Assembly: GCF_000306765.2 (NCBI RefSeq)
Contig: NC_017941.2
Coordinates: 2,170,001-2,234,000, forward strand
Reading direction: 5' to 3'
Length of the DNA: 64,000 nt
Source: Haloferax mediterranei ATCC 33500
Lineage (GTDB): Archaea; Halobacteriota; Halobacteria; Halobacteriales; Haloferacaceae
Part shown: in pieces, positions 9,638 to 18,897 of the stretch
Numbering within the stretch: the first letter of the stretch is position 1
Layout of the letters: each line of letters opens with the position of its first letter
The notes under the pieces: model-generated
Databases searched by the model: none
The model's input: the letters and a program-made list of their open reading frames with translations, nothing else
What the model was told of the DNA's origin: nothing
Translations under genes and position numbers: made by a program

Positions 9638-10248
9638 CGCGCCTCGTCATCGTCGACAACTTCGACTCGTTCACCTACAACCTCGTCGAGTACTTCTCGG
9701 AACAGACGGTCGACGGTGAACCGCTCGATATCGAAGTCCGGAAGAACACCGCCTCGCTCGACGAGATTCGTGACCTCGACCCCGACGCTATCGTCATCTC
9801 ACCGGGACCGGGCCATCCGAAGAACGACCGCGACGTGGGCGTGACGAACGATGTGCTCACCGAACTTTCGCCGGAAATCCCGACCCTCGGTGTCTGTCTC
9901 GGTCTCGAAGCCGCGGTGTACGCCTACGGCGGGACAATCGGTCACGCGCCGGAGCCGATTCACGGGAAGGCGTTCCCCGTCGACCACGATGGAGTTGGCG
10001 TCTTCACGGAGCTCAAAGACGGCTTTCCGGCCGGTCGGTACCACTCGCTCGTCGCGACCGAGGTTCCCGACTGTTTCTCGGTGTCGGCGACGACCGACCA
10101 CGACGGCGAAGCACTCGTGATGGGAGTCCGCCACCGCGACTATCCCATCGAATGTGTCCAGTTCCACCCGGAAAGCGTGCTCACAGGGTCGGGACACGGC
10201 GTCGTCAGAAACTTCCTTTCGGCAGTCGCTGGCTTCGACGTGGCGTAA
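9634..10248 (+). CDS. trpG: Anthranilate synthase component II (glutamine amidotransferase)
   Basis: 204 residues. A class I glutamine amidotransferase that supplies ammonia to TrpE. The N-terminus VIVDNFDSFTYNLVEYF, oxyanion loop ISPGPGHP, nucleophile in LGVCLGLEAAVYAYGG (Cys about residue 88, with Leu-Glu instead of the more common His-Gln after it), and C-terminal catalytic His/Glu in FHPESVLTGSGHG are all present. It ends the trpDFEG unit; a hairpin follows 5 bp after the stop. Confidence 0.97.
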   Translation: MTRLVIVDNFDSFTYNLVEYFSEQTVDGEPLDIEVRKNTASLDEIRDLDPDAIVISPGPGHPKNDRDVGVTNDVLTELSPEIPTLGVCLGLEAAVYAYGGTIGHAPEPIHGKAFPVDHDGVGVFTELKDGFPAGRYHSLVATEVPDCFSVSATTDHDGEALVMGVRHRDYPIECVQFHPESVLTGSGHGVVRNFLSAVAGFDVA

Positions 10249-10253
10249 CCGTG

Positions 10254-10273
10254 ACCGGGGCTACCACCCCGGT
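10254..10273. terminator. Hairpin between convergent trpG and a small membrane gene
   Basis: ACCGGGG (10254-10260), loop CTACCA, CCCCGGT (10267-10273) form a perfect 7-bp GC-rich stem just after trpG. It has no strong T-run, so it may stabilise the 3' end rather than terminate by itself. Confidence 0.45.
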
Positions 10274-10296
10274 GATACAGCGACAGATGCCGGTTC

Positions 10297-10509
10297 TTAG
10301 AAGACGTTGATACCGAAGAACGACAGCAGTAGCAACGCACCGACGATGATTGCGGCAATCGTGACGAGTCGCCACGCAACCTTCAACACGAGACGACCTA
10401 CGAGGATGACGACGGCAATCGCAACGAGCACCAAGAGAATCCGACCGAGCGGCGCGGCCAGAAGTCCGCCGAGCTGTAACGGCGCGACCGCGAGTGGGGA
10501 AAGTACCAT
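10297..10509 (-). CDS. Small two-helix membrane protein
   Basis: 70 residues from ATG 10509 (MVLSPLAVAPLQLGG), chosen because everything after it is membrane-like and the upstream extension is not. Two hydrophobic segments (about residues 23-40 and 46-66) are separated by a short basic turn. No family recognised. It is convergent with trpG. An AT-rich stretch around 10535-10545 could hold its promoter. Confidence 0.65.
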   Translation of the reverse strand: MVLSPLAVAPLQLGGLLAAPLGRILLVLVAIAVVILVGRLVLKVAWRLVTIAAIIVGALLLLSFFGINVF

Positions 10510-11002
10510 ACTTCGATATGATACTATTGGGAAGAATAAGCTTGTTGGGGGATAGCGCCGGGCGACACTGACGGTCGACTGCCCCCGCGAAACGACCGAT
10601 TTTCGCCCCCCTGTGTACCGGCCCTCCCGACAGTATATGACTGGCCTCTTCGGTGTCATACTATTTCTGATACTTCTGCCGGTGTCAACTTTCGCCATGC
10701 CCTTTATATTCTCTACGCCGATGCGAGACGCATCACCATGAGACAGCTTCAGTCGGAGTTTATCCCCCCTCACATTCTACTGCATAATCCACCTCCGTCT
10801 GTTGGTTTTTGCGAACAAGATTCCACTTTCACTCCGCTCTGGCTACCGTTATGTGACTCCCCTCCCTTCTAGGAAGATGTGCACTTCGGACCGGGAGATT
10901 TGCCCCACACATAATTGCACAAAATATGATATATCTGGGGTAAAACGCTCCCAAGTCCGAAGCCCTTAACCGACCACATCACACACACCAACACCATTAC
11001 CA
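10510..11002. other. Gene-poor stretch before nrdJ, with a candidate promoter, palindrome and short ORF
   Basis: No convincing protein gene. Around 10702-10734 a TATA-like CTTTATATT is followed by GATGCG-AGA-CGCATC (10720-10734), and an ATG at 10738 opens a 44-codon frame to 10872 about 32 bp after the TATA, the leaderless spacing. Its codon use is poor (many non-Haloferax codons), so an ncRNA or untranslated transcript is as likely as a peptide. I saw no cobalamin riboswitch, and archaeal examples are not expected. Confidence 0.45.
10965..10970 (+). promoter_or_regulatory. Probable nrdJ leader promoter (TATA-like CTTAAC)
   Basis: CTTAAC lies 33-38 bp before the ATG of the 22-codon leader ORF, which puts the expected start site within about 10 bases of that ATG. 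The nrdJ ATG itself is more than 100 bp away, so nrdJ would be translated from a leadered message. Confidence 0.5.
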
Positions 11003-11071
11003 ATGAGCGGAATTCCCGGATACTATCGACGCAACCTCGCCCGAACACATCTCGGGTGGGAGGTACAGTGA
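11003..11071 (+). CDS. 22-codon leader ORF upstream of nrdJ
   Basis: ATG 11003 to TGA 11069-11071 encodes a 22-residue, Arg/aromatic-rich peptide beginning MSGIPGYYRRNLART. It ends one base before the nrdJ ATG. A perfect Shine-Dalgarno GGAGGT (11059-11064) sits inside its last codons, eight bases before the nrdJ start. The predicted transcript starts almost at its own ATG. This arrangement suggests leaderless translation of the peptide, then SD-assisted reinitiation on nrdJ. Too short for family recognition; it could be a regulatory uORF or a small protein. Confidence 0.55.
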   Translation: MSGIPGYYRRNLARTHLGWEVQ

Positions 11072-11072
11072 C

Positions 11073-14000
11073 ATGAGCGACGCTGAACTCTCTACGGACG
11101 AAATCGTCTTGCCGGTCAAGCGGACCGAAGGCGAGACGCTCGCCGAGCGGATGACCGGCAACGCATACAACAACATCCTGCCCGCGCGGTACCTGCGCAA
11201 GGATGCCGATGGCGAACTCGTCGAGACGCAGGAGGACCTCTTCCCCCGCGTCGCGAAGAACATCGCTCTCGCTGAGGCCGTCTTCGAGGCCGAAAAGCGT
11301 GACATCGAGATTACCGTCACGCCGGACCTCATCAAGCCCGGCCACCCCCGCCGCGACGAACTCGCCGAAGAAGTCTTCGGCAAGGGAACCACTGCGGACG
11401 ACACGGACGAAGAAACGACGCTTTCTGTCTACAACGTCAATAAGTTCGCCTACGACACGCTCGTCCCCGAACTTCCCGAGGAGGTCCACGACGCTGTCGT
11501 CGAGAAGCGCGAGACGTTCCAGGAGATGATGGAACAGCTCTCCTTTATGCCGAATTCGCCGACTCTGATGAACGCTGGCGACGAACTCCAGCAGCTTTCG
11601 GCGTGTTTCGTCGACTCCCCCGGTGACGATATCACCGACATCCACCAGACGGCGAAGGAGGCCGCAGAGGTCTTCCAGTCCGGCGGTGGCATGGGCTACG
11701 CGTTCTGGAAGCTCCGACCTTACGGCGACGCAGTCGGCTCGACCGGTGGCATCGCCTCCGGTCCCATCACGTTCATGCGGACGTTCGACCAGATGTGCGA
11801 AACCATCGCACAGGGCGGTGCCCGCCGCGGTGCCCAGATGGGTGTCATGCGCGTCAGCCACCCCGACGTTATCCAGTTCCTCCACGCGAAGAACAAGGAC
11901 GTTTCGCTCGCACACACGCTCCGTCTGAACGACCCGGACGACTTCACGCACACCAAGTTCGCCGACGCCCTCGAAGAGGCGCGCGAACTCATCGACGAGG
12001 ACGGTCGCGTCCCCAAGCACCTCCGCAACGCCGTCGAAGGCCACCTCTCGAACTTCAACATCTCCGTCGGCATCACCGACGGCTTCATGGAAGCGCTCTA
12101 CAACGACGAGGAGTTCGTCTTCACGAACCCCCGCACCGAAGAGCCGCACATTGCGACGCCAGAAACCAAGGAAATCTACGACCTGTTCGGTCTCGGCGAG
12201 TACGTCGAAGTCGGCGAAGTCCTCTCAGTTCCCGCCAAGGAACTGTGGGACCAGATTATCGAGGGCGCGTGGGAGAACGGCGAACCCGGTGTCGTCTATC
12301 TCGAACGCGCGAACAAGCAGCACTCCTTCGACGTCGAAGAGCACCCCGAACACCGCATCCTCGCGACGAACCCGTGTGGCGAACAGCCGCTCGAAGAGTA
12401 CGAGGCGTGTAACCTCGGGCACATCAACCTCTCGACGCTCGTCGACTTCGACGCGCCCGACTGGCGCGTCTGGTACGACAACCACGGTGACGAGTACGAG
12501 GACCTCTCGGCCGCCGTCGACGCCTTCCTCGAAAACGCCGTCGACTGGGAAGCGTTCGACCACCGCATCGAGAACGGCACGCGCTTCCTCGAGAACGTCG
12601 TCACAATGTCGGACTTCCCGGTCGAGAAAATCGAGCAGAAGGTCCGCGAACTCCGTAAGATTGGTCTCGGCATCATGGGTCTCGCTCAGATGTACATCCA
12701 GCTCGGCGTCCGCTACGGCTCCGAGGAGGGCAACGAGATTGCCCAGCAGCTCATGACCCACATCAACCACCAGTCCAAGTGGGCCTCTCACGAACTCGCC
12801 GAAGAACGCGGTTCGTTCGAGGCGTGGGATGACTCCAAGTACGCGAACCCGACCGAGTACCGAGAGTGGTTCGAACACCACACCGGCGAGTCCGCCGACG
12901 ACTGGGAAGACGGCTTCCCCATCCGCAACCACAACACGACGACTATCGCCCCGACGGGCACCACGTCGATGGTGTCGAACACCACCGGTGGCTGTGAGCC
13001 GATTTACAACGTCGCCTACTACAAGAACGTCTCCGACGACGTGCAGGGCGACGAGATGCTCGTCGAGTTCGACGACTACTTCCTCCGCGTGCTCGAGGCC
13101 AACGATATCGACGTCGAGACCGTCAAGACCGAGGCACAAGAACAGATGGCGAAAAACGAGTTCGACGGTGTCTCTTCGCTTTCGACCGTTCCGGACGCTA
13201 TCTCCGAACTGTTCGTCGTGACGTCCGACCTGGCCGGTCTCGAACACGCCAGTGTCCAGTGTGCCCTCCAGAAGGGCGTCGACTCCGCCATCTCCAAGAC
13301 CTGTAACTTCCCGAACTCCGCCTCGAAAGAGGACATGGACGAGGTCTACCGCTACATCTACGACCACGGCGGCAAGGGCGTCACCGTCTACCGCGACGGG
13401 ACGCGCTCGAAGCAGGTTCTCACCACGCGTGCGAAGAACACCGAGTTCTCCGACGACGAAGAGGCCGCTGAGGCTATCGTCTCGCAGATTCGCGATGTCT
13501 TCGGCGACGTGGATGCCTTCCTCGAATCCGAGGAAGTCTCCGACCTGATTGGCGACGAACTCGAACTCGCCTTCGCCGACTCGCCCAGCGAAGTCGGCAA
13601 GAAGCGCCCACGTCCGGACGTGCTCTACGGCGTCACCCAGCGCATCGACACCGGCTACGGGAAGCTCTACGTCAACATCAACGAAGACGAAGATGGCAAC
13701 CCGTTCGAACTGTTTGCCAACATCGGCAACTCCGGCGGCTTCACCGCGTCCTTCACCGAGGCGCTCGCGAAGACCGTCTCCACCGCGCTCCGCTCGGGTG
13801 TCGACCCCGAAGAGATTGCGAACGAGTTGAAGGGTATCCGGAGCCCGAAAGTCGCTTGGGACAAGGGCGAACAGATCAACTCCATCCCGGACGCTATCGG
13901 CACCGCCATGCGCCGCTACCTCGACGGCGACATCGACAAGGGCTACCCGCGTCAGAAGAACCTGACCGAAGTCGAAGCCGAAGCCGCGGCGGCCGAGGAT

Positions 14001-14174
14001 ACCGACACTGACGGCGGCGTCGCCGTCGACAACGGGCCGGGCGACGAGTCGGATGCCGTTGCTGACTTGCTCGCGGCGGGCGAAAGCCCCGAGTGCCCCG
14101 AGTGTGGAGAGATGGACCTCTACTACTCCGAGGGTTGTAAGACCTGCCAGAACTGCGGCTGGTCCGAGTGCTGA
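11073..14174 (+). CDS. nrdJ: Adenosylcobalamin-dependent ribonucleoside-diphosphate reductase (class II)
   Basis: 1033 residues; reduces ribonucleotides to deoxyribonucleotides using a B12-generated thiyl radical, so it works with or without oxygen. The ten-stranded barrel shows MPNSPTLMNAG, SGGGMGYAFWKLRPYGD, GGARRGAQMGVMRVSHPD, the active-site loop NPCGEQPLEEYEACNLG (about residues 433-449) and IAPTGTTSMVSNTTGGCEP. After roughly residue 790 comes a linker-like region with a TSCPD-type domain (YGVTQRIDTGYGKLYVN ... GGFTASFTEALAKTVS), then an acidic tail and a four-plus-Cys C-terminal motif (CPECGEMDLYY, CKTCQNCGWSEC) that can re-reduce the active-site thiols. No intein interrupts the conserved motifs. 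Confidence 0.97.
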   Translation: MSDAELSTDEIVLPVKRTEGETLAERMTGNAYNNILPARYLRKDADGELVETQEDLFPRVAKNIALAEAVFEAEKRDIEITVTPDLIKPGHPRRDELAEEVFGKGTTADDTDEETTLSVYNVNKFAYDTLVPELPEEVHDAVVEKRETFQEMMEQLSFMPNSPTLMNAGDELQQLSACFVDSPGDDITDIHQTAKEAAEVFQSGGGMGYAFWKLRPYGDAVGSTGGIASGPITFMRTFDQMCETIAQGGARRGAQMGVMRVSHPDVIQFLHAKNKDVSLAHTLRLNDPDDFTHTKFADALEEARELIDEDGRVPKHLRNAVEGHLSNFNISVGITDGFMEALYNDEEFVFTNPRTEEPHIATPETKEIYDLFGLGEYVEVGEVLSVPAKELWDQIIEGAWENGEPGVVYLERANKQHSFDVEEHPEHRILATNPCGEQPLEEYEACNLGHINLSTLVDFDAPDWRVWYDNHGDEYEDLSAAVDAFLENAVDWEAFDHRIENGTRFLENVVTMSDFPVEKIEQKVRELRKIGLGIMGLAQMYIQLGVRYGSEEGNEIAQQLMTHINHQSKWASHELAEERGSFEAWDDSKYANPTEYREWFEHHTGESADDWEDGFPIRNHNTTTIAPTGTTSMVSNTTGGCEPIYNVAYYKNVSDDVQGDEMLVEFDDYFLRVLEANDIDVETVKTEAQEQMAKNEFDGVSSLSTVPDAISELFVVTSDLAGLEHASVQCALQKGVDSAISKTCNFPNSASKEDMDEVYRYIYDHGGKGVTVYRDGTRSKQVLTTRAKNTEFSDDEEAAEAIVSQIRDVFGDVDAFLESEEVSDLIGDELELAFADSPSEVGKKRPRPDVLYGVTQRIDTGYGKLYVNINEDEDGNPFELFANIGNSGGFTASFTEALAKTVSTALRSGVDPEEIANELKGIRSPKVAWDKGEQINSIPDAIGTAMRRYLDGDIDKGYPRQKNLTEVEAEAAAAEDTDTDGGVAVDNGPGDESDAVADLLAAGESPECPECGEMDLYYSEGCKTCQNCGWSEC

Positions 14175-14983
14175 CGACGCGACACTAACGTTACCTCAAC
14201 ACCCACGCTTCGGTCACTAACCGGGCGTGGAAGCAACCCCGTTTCTTCCGCTCCGTTCTTTCTACGCCGTCGACAACTCACTCCGGTAGTTCGTCTCTAT
14301 CCTCCCCGTCTCAATCTCCGTGTTAGCGTCAGTAGAGGTAGCTGAACAACCGACCATTGAAGCGGATGAAACAACGGCTGTCGCTTTTCTGCCGAGGCAC
14401 TAGCGTTGTCAGTCGCCGATACTGAGTACTGATTCGCGAGACCCGTCCAGACCCCTTCTACGCTCTCACGTTGGACCAGTCGACCTCTCGAAGGCACAGC
14501 ATCCGTGTGCGGTTGCATTCTCATACCGTCTACGGTCGATGCGACTGAACACGCAATATCACTTGACAGACGCAATGTCTGTGGTCGTGGACACAACTAG
14601 TGAGTGCTATTGTAGCCACCCACTAACCCTACCGCCAGAGGTGCCGCCCCAATAATCACGAAGCACTGAGCGCAATAGGAACACTGAGCCGAGAGTGTAT
14701 TCGTGCTTCGGAGGGCGTTGTTTTGGAACTACAGTAGTTACTCGTCTGTTCCAGATACATCTCCGGGAGCATCTATCCTCACTTCGTCACTCATCGCGGC
14801 GGCCACTATCCGTTGAAACAGCCAACCGGATAGTTAGCATTCAGACGGTATTCACGAGTCACGAACGTGACGTGTAGCGGGTCCACAGAAGAGATACCAG
14901 TCACCCGAGTGCTGCCGCTCAGAGGTTGAGCGCCGAAAGAAAGGAAAAGGGCCGGGAATGTCCCGGTAGTTAGTTAACGGAAT
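14175..14983. other. About 800 bp without a supportable gene
   Basis: Lower GC and irregular codon use on both strands. A 99-codon minus-strand frame at 14297-14596 is open but has no motif or Haloferax-like composition. The stretch may be decayed coding DNA between nrdJ and the S-layer gene; I cannot assign a parent. Its last part holds the S-layer gene terminator. Confidence 0.5.
14952..14966 (-). terminator. Terminator of the S-layer gene
   Basis: On the minus strand, CCGGGA-CAT-TCCCGG lies 18 bp after the S-layer stop and is followed by a pyrimidine tract (CCCTTTTCCTTTCTTTC). A stable hairpin plus U-rich tail suits a highly expressed gene. Confidence 0.6.
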
Positions 14984-17698
14984 TTAGTCGCGACGGACTG
15001 CGAGGAGCGCAGCGGCGACGAGTGCGACGAGGGCAACGACGACACCGAAGCCGGGCGTATCGCCTTCAGTGGTCGTCGTGGTTTCGTTAGTTGCCGTCGT
15101 GGTTTCCGTGGTCGTTTCCGTGACATCGGTCGTGTCCGTGACCTCGGTCGTGGTGGTGTTGTTGTCACCAGTTTCCGTGGTGGTCTCGGTTTCGACCGTC
15201 TCGAGGACGTTGCCGTCGACCGTCTCGTCAGGTGCGACGCCACCGTCAGCGGTCACTTCGAACTCGTCACCGACGCTCTGTTCGGAGAAGTCGAAGGTTG
15301 CAGAGAACGAGCCGTCTTCCTGCACGTAGACCGTAGCGGTCTTGAGGAATTTCGGCTGCGTGTCACCGGAGGACTCGGCCTTGAGCGCGAGTTCCGTACC
15401 GGGCGCGACGTTGGAGGAACCAGAGATAACCTGGTCCGCAGCGTTCGTCACGTTGACCTCGTCATTGTCGGAGACATCGAACGTGTGCTCGGCTTCAACG
15501 TGACTGTACGAAGTCACAGCCGACTTGTTGTCCTCGACGAGAGCGAGGCTGTTCTGGACTTCCTTCTTCTCGATCATCTTGAACTCGACGTTGTACTCGT
15601 CGTCGTCCTCGACGTCAACTGCGTTGTTCGAGGTCATCTCGCCAGAGTCGACCACACCGTTGTCGTCGGAGTCACGGTATGCTTCGATCTCGTTGGAGTC
15701 GATCACGACGTAGTACGTGTCGTTGTCACCGTCAGCAACGACGGATGCGTTGGAGACGGCGAGGATCTTGGGGTCGCGGTTCGGACCAGGGTTGGACTGG
15801 TTGATGGTCAGACGGTACGAGTCGTTGAAGCCGTTGGATTTCGCGAAGAACTGCGGCGTCTCGTCGTCCTGAGCGCCGACAGTACCTTCGAGGCCGGGGG
15901 CTTCAATCTGGACAACAACCTGGTCCTTGAACGCGATCTTCTGGTCCTTGGTCAGGTTAGCGTTGTCGAGTGCGTCGTTAACTTCGTCGAGGTCCGAGAG
16001 GGACTCACTGGACGGTGCAGTCCACGTCTGGACGTTGTTGACACCAGCTTCGTTGAGGGTAAGCTGAGCGACGTTCTCGGCGTCCGTCGGCGCGTCGCCG
16101 GTGCGGATTTCGAGGTCGTAGGTACCCTCTTCGATGAGTTCACTGGTTGCGACGGTGACTTCCGTCGTACCATCGGAGCCAGTGAGGATGTCGTCGTCAC
16201 CGTCTTCAACGTCGAAGACAGTGTTGTGGACGTTGTTGGTCACCGTGGACTGCGAACTGTCCCAGAGGAGGGTAACCGTACCGTCGTCGTTACCGTCTTC
16301 GACGGTGACGTTTGCGGCGTAACCCTGTTCGGGGGTACCGACGGAGACAGTTGCAATGTCAGTGTTTTCGAGGGTCACCGGGATGGCGACAACGTCGCCA
16401 CGGTGGTCGTCGATGACGGAGTCGTTGAAGTCCGTCTTACCTTCGCCAGCCTTCGTCACGGTGATGGTGTCGGACTCAACGGTGACACCGGATGGACCGT
16501 CAACAACTTCGATAGTGTAATCGCCAACGTCGAGGTCGAGAGAGTCAGTGTCGAATTCGAAGTCGTATTCACCCTGACCGTCGAGCTCTGCGGGGATCGA
16601 GTCTTCTTCGTCACCATCGTCGTCGAGGAGGTTGACGTCGACGTCACGGTTACCTGCACGTGCAGAGGCCGTACCCTCGATGATGTCTTCGTTAGTGACG
16701 TTCAGGTCGTCGACAGCAACGGAGAGGTTGAGGTCCTTGACCTCGACCTTGCTGTCGGAGTCAGAAGCGATGGTGATGTTGTAGCGCTCACCGGCATTAC
16801 GCTTCTGGGTGTCGAACGTGAAGACCTCAGAGGTCTTGCCAGTGGAACCCGAGAAGGAGTAACCTTCGTTGTCACCCTGTCCGTCGTCAGATTCGACTTC
16901 GACAGGAGTGTTGAGGCTACCGTTCGTCAGAGCGACGACTTCGCCCTTGTAGGCGTCGGTGGTGCCAGAGTCGCTCTCGGTGACAGTGACAGTTGCGACA
17001 GTAACAGTCGCGTTGTTGTCGTCGTCGATACCATCACCGATTTCGGTGCTGGAAGTGTCTGTGACACCTTCGAGGTTGACAACGAGGTCACCCGTGTAGA
17101 GGTCGTTCGTCTGAACGACGACCTGACCAGGGTTAGGCTCGGAAGATGACGAGACGATAGTATTCGTCTTTTCTTCGTCGTCCTGGTAGACCTGAATGTT
17201 GCTCAGGGTAGAGTCGTCCATATCCTCGGAGAAGGAGAGCTCAAGAACGTCGTTTCCGTTCGCGTTCGTGTAGTGAACGGCGGATTCGAGTTCAGGAGCC
17301 TCGCTGTCGTCGATGGTGACCGTACCACTGGACATCGTCGTCGCTTCGGACGACGAATTCGTGATGTTGGTCACGACACCGACGTTGTAGTTGCCGCCAG
17401 AAACGCCGCTGACGTCAACATCCTCGCTGAGCGAGGTTGCGCCACCGAGGTTCGTGTTGTTCGTGTGCGGTTCGCTTGCGTCGAATGCGTTGTCGCCGTC
17501 AACGTCGACGAACGCCGTAGCGTTGTCTTCGTTGCCAGCAAGCGTCGCGGAGACAGTTACCGTGTCGCCAGACACAGAACCGCTCACGCTGGACGCATCG
17601 GCAGCAGCACTACCCGTAAACGCGATGGACCCGGCGAAAACCGAGAAGACCATCAGCGCAGCGAGGAGTACCGCGCGGATTTGCTTATTGCGTGTCAT
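14984..17698 (-). CDS. csg: S-layer glycoprotein
   Basis: 904 residues from ATG 17698; upstream in-frame codons are in the mRNA leader. It forms the paracrystalline cell wall. A signal peptide (MTRNKQIRAVLLAALM ... FTGSAAADA) is followed by a very acidic Ser/Thr/Val beta-rich ectodomain with many N-X-S/T sequons, a Thr-rich stretch before the C-terminus that is a likely O-glycan spacer, then TPGFGVVVALVALVAAALLA with RR: a PGF-CTERM signal for archaeosortase ArtA. Length and layout match Haloferax S-layer proteins, but the mature N-terminus (ADASSVSGSVSG) differs from the H. volcanii protein as I remember it. A roughly 120-nt leader is predicted. Confidence 0.93.
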   Translation of the reverse strand: MTRNKQIRAVLLAALMVFSVFAGSIAFTGSAAADASSVSGSVSGDTVTVSATLAGNEDNATAFVDVDGDNAFDASEPHTNNTNLGGATSLSEDVDVSGVSGGNYNVGVVTNITNSSSEATTMSSGTVTIDDSEAPELESAVHYTNANGNDVLELSFSEDMDDSTLSNIQVYQDDEEKTNTIVSSSSEPNPGQVVVQTNDLYTGDLVVNLEGVTDTSSTEIGDGIDDDNNATVTVATVTVTESDSGTTDAYKGEVVALTNGSLNTPVEVESDDGQGDNEGYSFSGSTGKTSEVFTFDTQKRNAGERYNITIASDSDSKVEVKDLNLSVAVDDLNVTNEDIIEGTASARAGNRDVDVNLLDDDGDEEDSIPAELDGQGEYDFEFDTDSLDLDVGDYTIEVVDGPSGVTVESDTITVTKAGEGKTDFNDSVIDDHRGDVVAIPVTLENTDIATVSVGTPEQGYAANVTVEDGNDDGTVTLLWDSSQSTVTNNVHNTVFDVEDGDDDILTGSDGTTEVTVATSELIEEGTYDLEIRTGDAPTDAENVAQLTLNEAGVNNVQTWTAPSSESLSDLDEVNDALDNANLTKDQKIAFKDQVVVQIEAPGLEGTVGAQDDETPQFFAKSNGFNDSYRLTINQSNPGPNRDPKILAVSNASVVADGDNDTYYVVIDSNEIEAYRDSDDNGVVDSGEMTSNNAVDVEDDDEYNVEFKMIEKKEVQNSLALVEDNKSAVTSYSHVEAEHTFDVSDNDEVNVTNAADQVISGSSNVAPGTELALKAESSGDTQPKFLKTATVYVQEDGSFSATFDFSEQSVGDEFEVTADGGVAPDETVDGNVLETVETETTTETGDNNTTTTEVTDTTDVTETTTETTTATNETTTTTEGDTPGFGVVVALVALVAAALLAVRRD

Positions 17699-17843
17699 TG
17701 TTGATTTGATGGGTGTTGCAGTCGGGGACACCGTTTTCGTCGACCCTCGGACGTAACCAAGCCGGGCAAAACCCGGGCCGAGGCGAGGTACTCGCGAATG
17801 TCTCCATGGGCAGGGGTACAGTTACACCCGTTGGGCGTTCCCG

Positions 17844-17850
17844 GTAAATA
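17844..17850 (-). promoter_or_regulatory. S-layer gene TATA box
   Basis: On the minus strand GTATTTACC sits about 150 bp before the ATG. A start about 25 bp downstream gives a leader near 120 nt, similar to the long leader known for Haloferax csg mRNA. Confidence 0.5.
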
Positions 17851-17898
17851 CTTTGTGTGATTGAACCGTTTCTGAAACGTTAACATTCGTTAGATACA

Positions 17899-18459
17899 GC
17901 CCGCGAAAGCGGCATGTAGTCCACAAAGCATTTGTAGTGCTATAGAAAACGGGTATGTTGCGTGCGCACGCCACCTTGGGTAGGAACGGCGTCCCCGGTT
18001 CTCCGGGGGCGTACTCGTTCTCGACGACACTGATTCTTGAGTGACTGCTATCTCACGAGAGATTTCACGGAGCGTTTGTCCACACGCGCATACGTGAGAA
18101 CAATTACTATAGACGAAATGAGCTGAGTCTCATCTCGAAAGTACATCCGCGAGTTCGCTTTTCTCCGCGGTAGCCAGTAATCAAGTCAAGAATACAACGA
18201 CTAATGTCAATATTAGTTCACAGTCTCTTTCGGGATACCGGCTTTAGAAACTTAAACACCATATAAACAGCATATTAAGCTACCAAATCCTGTCTGTAAT
18301 ATCCCATTAATTTGGCACCTACATTTAAGTTATCCCGGAGATACCAGTCGATTGGACACACCGCGGCGGGTGCCGGGCAGGGAGCTGGCCGAAACGCGTA
18401 CCAGCACTACGCGCCAGCATGGTTCGGCGTTGCTACCGTCCGGGTGTCGGACACAACGC
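17899..18459. other. Intergenic region between S-layer and pilin genes
   Basis: No gene seen. It holds a hairpin CCCCGG-TTCT-CCGGGG at 17993-18008, then an AT-rich block (about 18185-18340) with several TATA-like words, including CATTTAAG near 18321-18328. That is the best candidate promoter for the pilin genes, which would imply a leader of about 110 nt over the GC-rich stretch 18350-18459. Confidence 0.45.
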
Positions 18460-18897
18460 ATGCAACTCAAACATCTCTTCACAGAAGACCGTGCAGTCAG
18501 TCCAGTTATCGGGGTTATCCTGATGGTGGCAATCACCGTCATCCTCGCCGCCGTTATCGGTACCTTCGTTCTCGGACTCGGCGACCAAGTTAGTGAGACG
18601 GCACCGCAGGCGAGTTTCAGTTTCGATTACGACGGTGTTGACACCCTTACGATTACTCACGAAAGTGGTGAGCAGATTGATGGTGGACTCGTTACTATTA
18701 CTGGTCCAATCACTACTGATGGTACTGCCTGGGAATCACAGACCGGTGGTACTGCGACTATCTCCGCAGGTGCTAGTATTACAGTTCAAGACCAAGGGAC
18801 TGATGGATTCTCTGACGGTGAAACTGTCCGCGTCGTCTGGACCTCCGAAAGTGGCAGTACGTCTTCCACTCTCCAGAAGTGGACCTACAACGGATAG
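18460..18897 (+). CDS. Type IV pilin (PilA-like), copy 1
   Basis: 145 residues from ATG 18460 ([11 protein letters not shown]). A short charged leader is followed by [20 protein letters not shown] and [10 protein letters not shown], the invariant H-domain of haloarchaeal type IV pilins that is processed by prepilin peptidase PibD. The rest is an acidic Ser/Thr-rich head, and the end [19 protein letters not shown] shares its core with the next pilin. It builds adhesion pili; the conserved H-domain is also known to influence motility in Haloferax. The next pilin starts directly at its stop codon. Confidence 0.92.
   Translation: MQLKHLFTEDRAVSPVIGVILMVAITVILAAVIGTFVLGLGDQVSETAPQASFSFDYDGVDTLTITHESGEQIDGGLVTITGPITTDGTAWESQTGGTATISAGASITVQDQGTDGFSDGETVRVVWTSESGSTSSTLQKWTYNG

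Noticed and set aside
10510-11002. Cobalamin riboswitch for nrdJ
   Set aside because: No B12-box or fitting stem series was seen, and archaeal cobalamin riboswitches are not established.
14297-14596. 99-codon minus-strand frame after nrdJ
   Set aside because: No motif, atypical codons and no promoter-like sequence at a fitting distance; not supported as a gene.
15485-17149. 554-codon plus-strand frame opposite the S-layer gene
   Set aside because: It mirrors codon bias of the real minus-strand gene, which has a signal peptide and PGF-CTERM; no family match and improbable composition.
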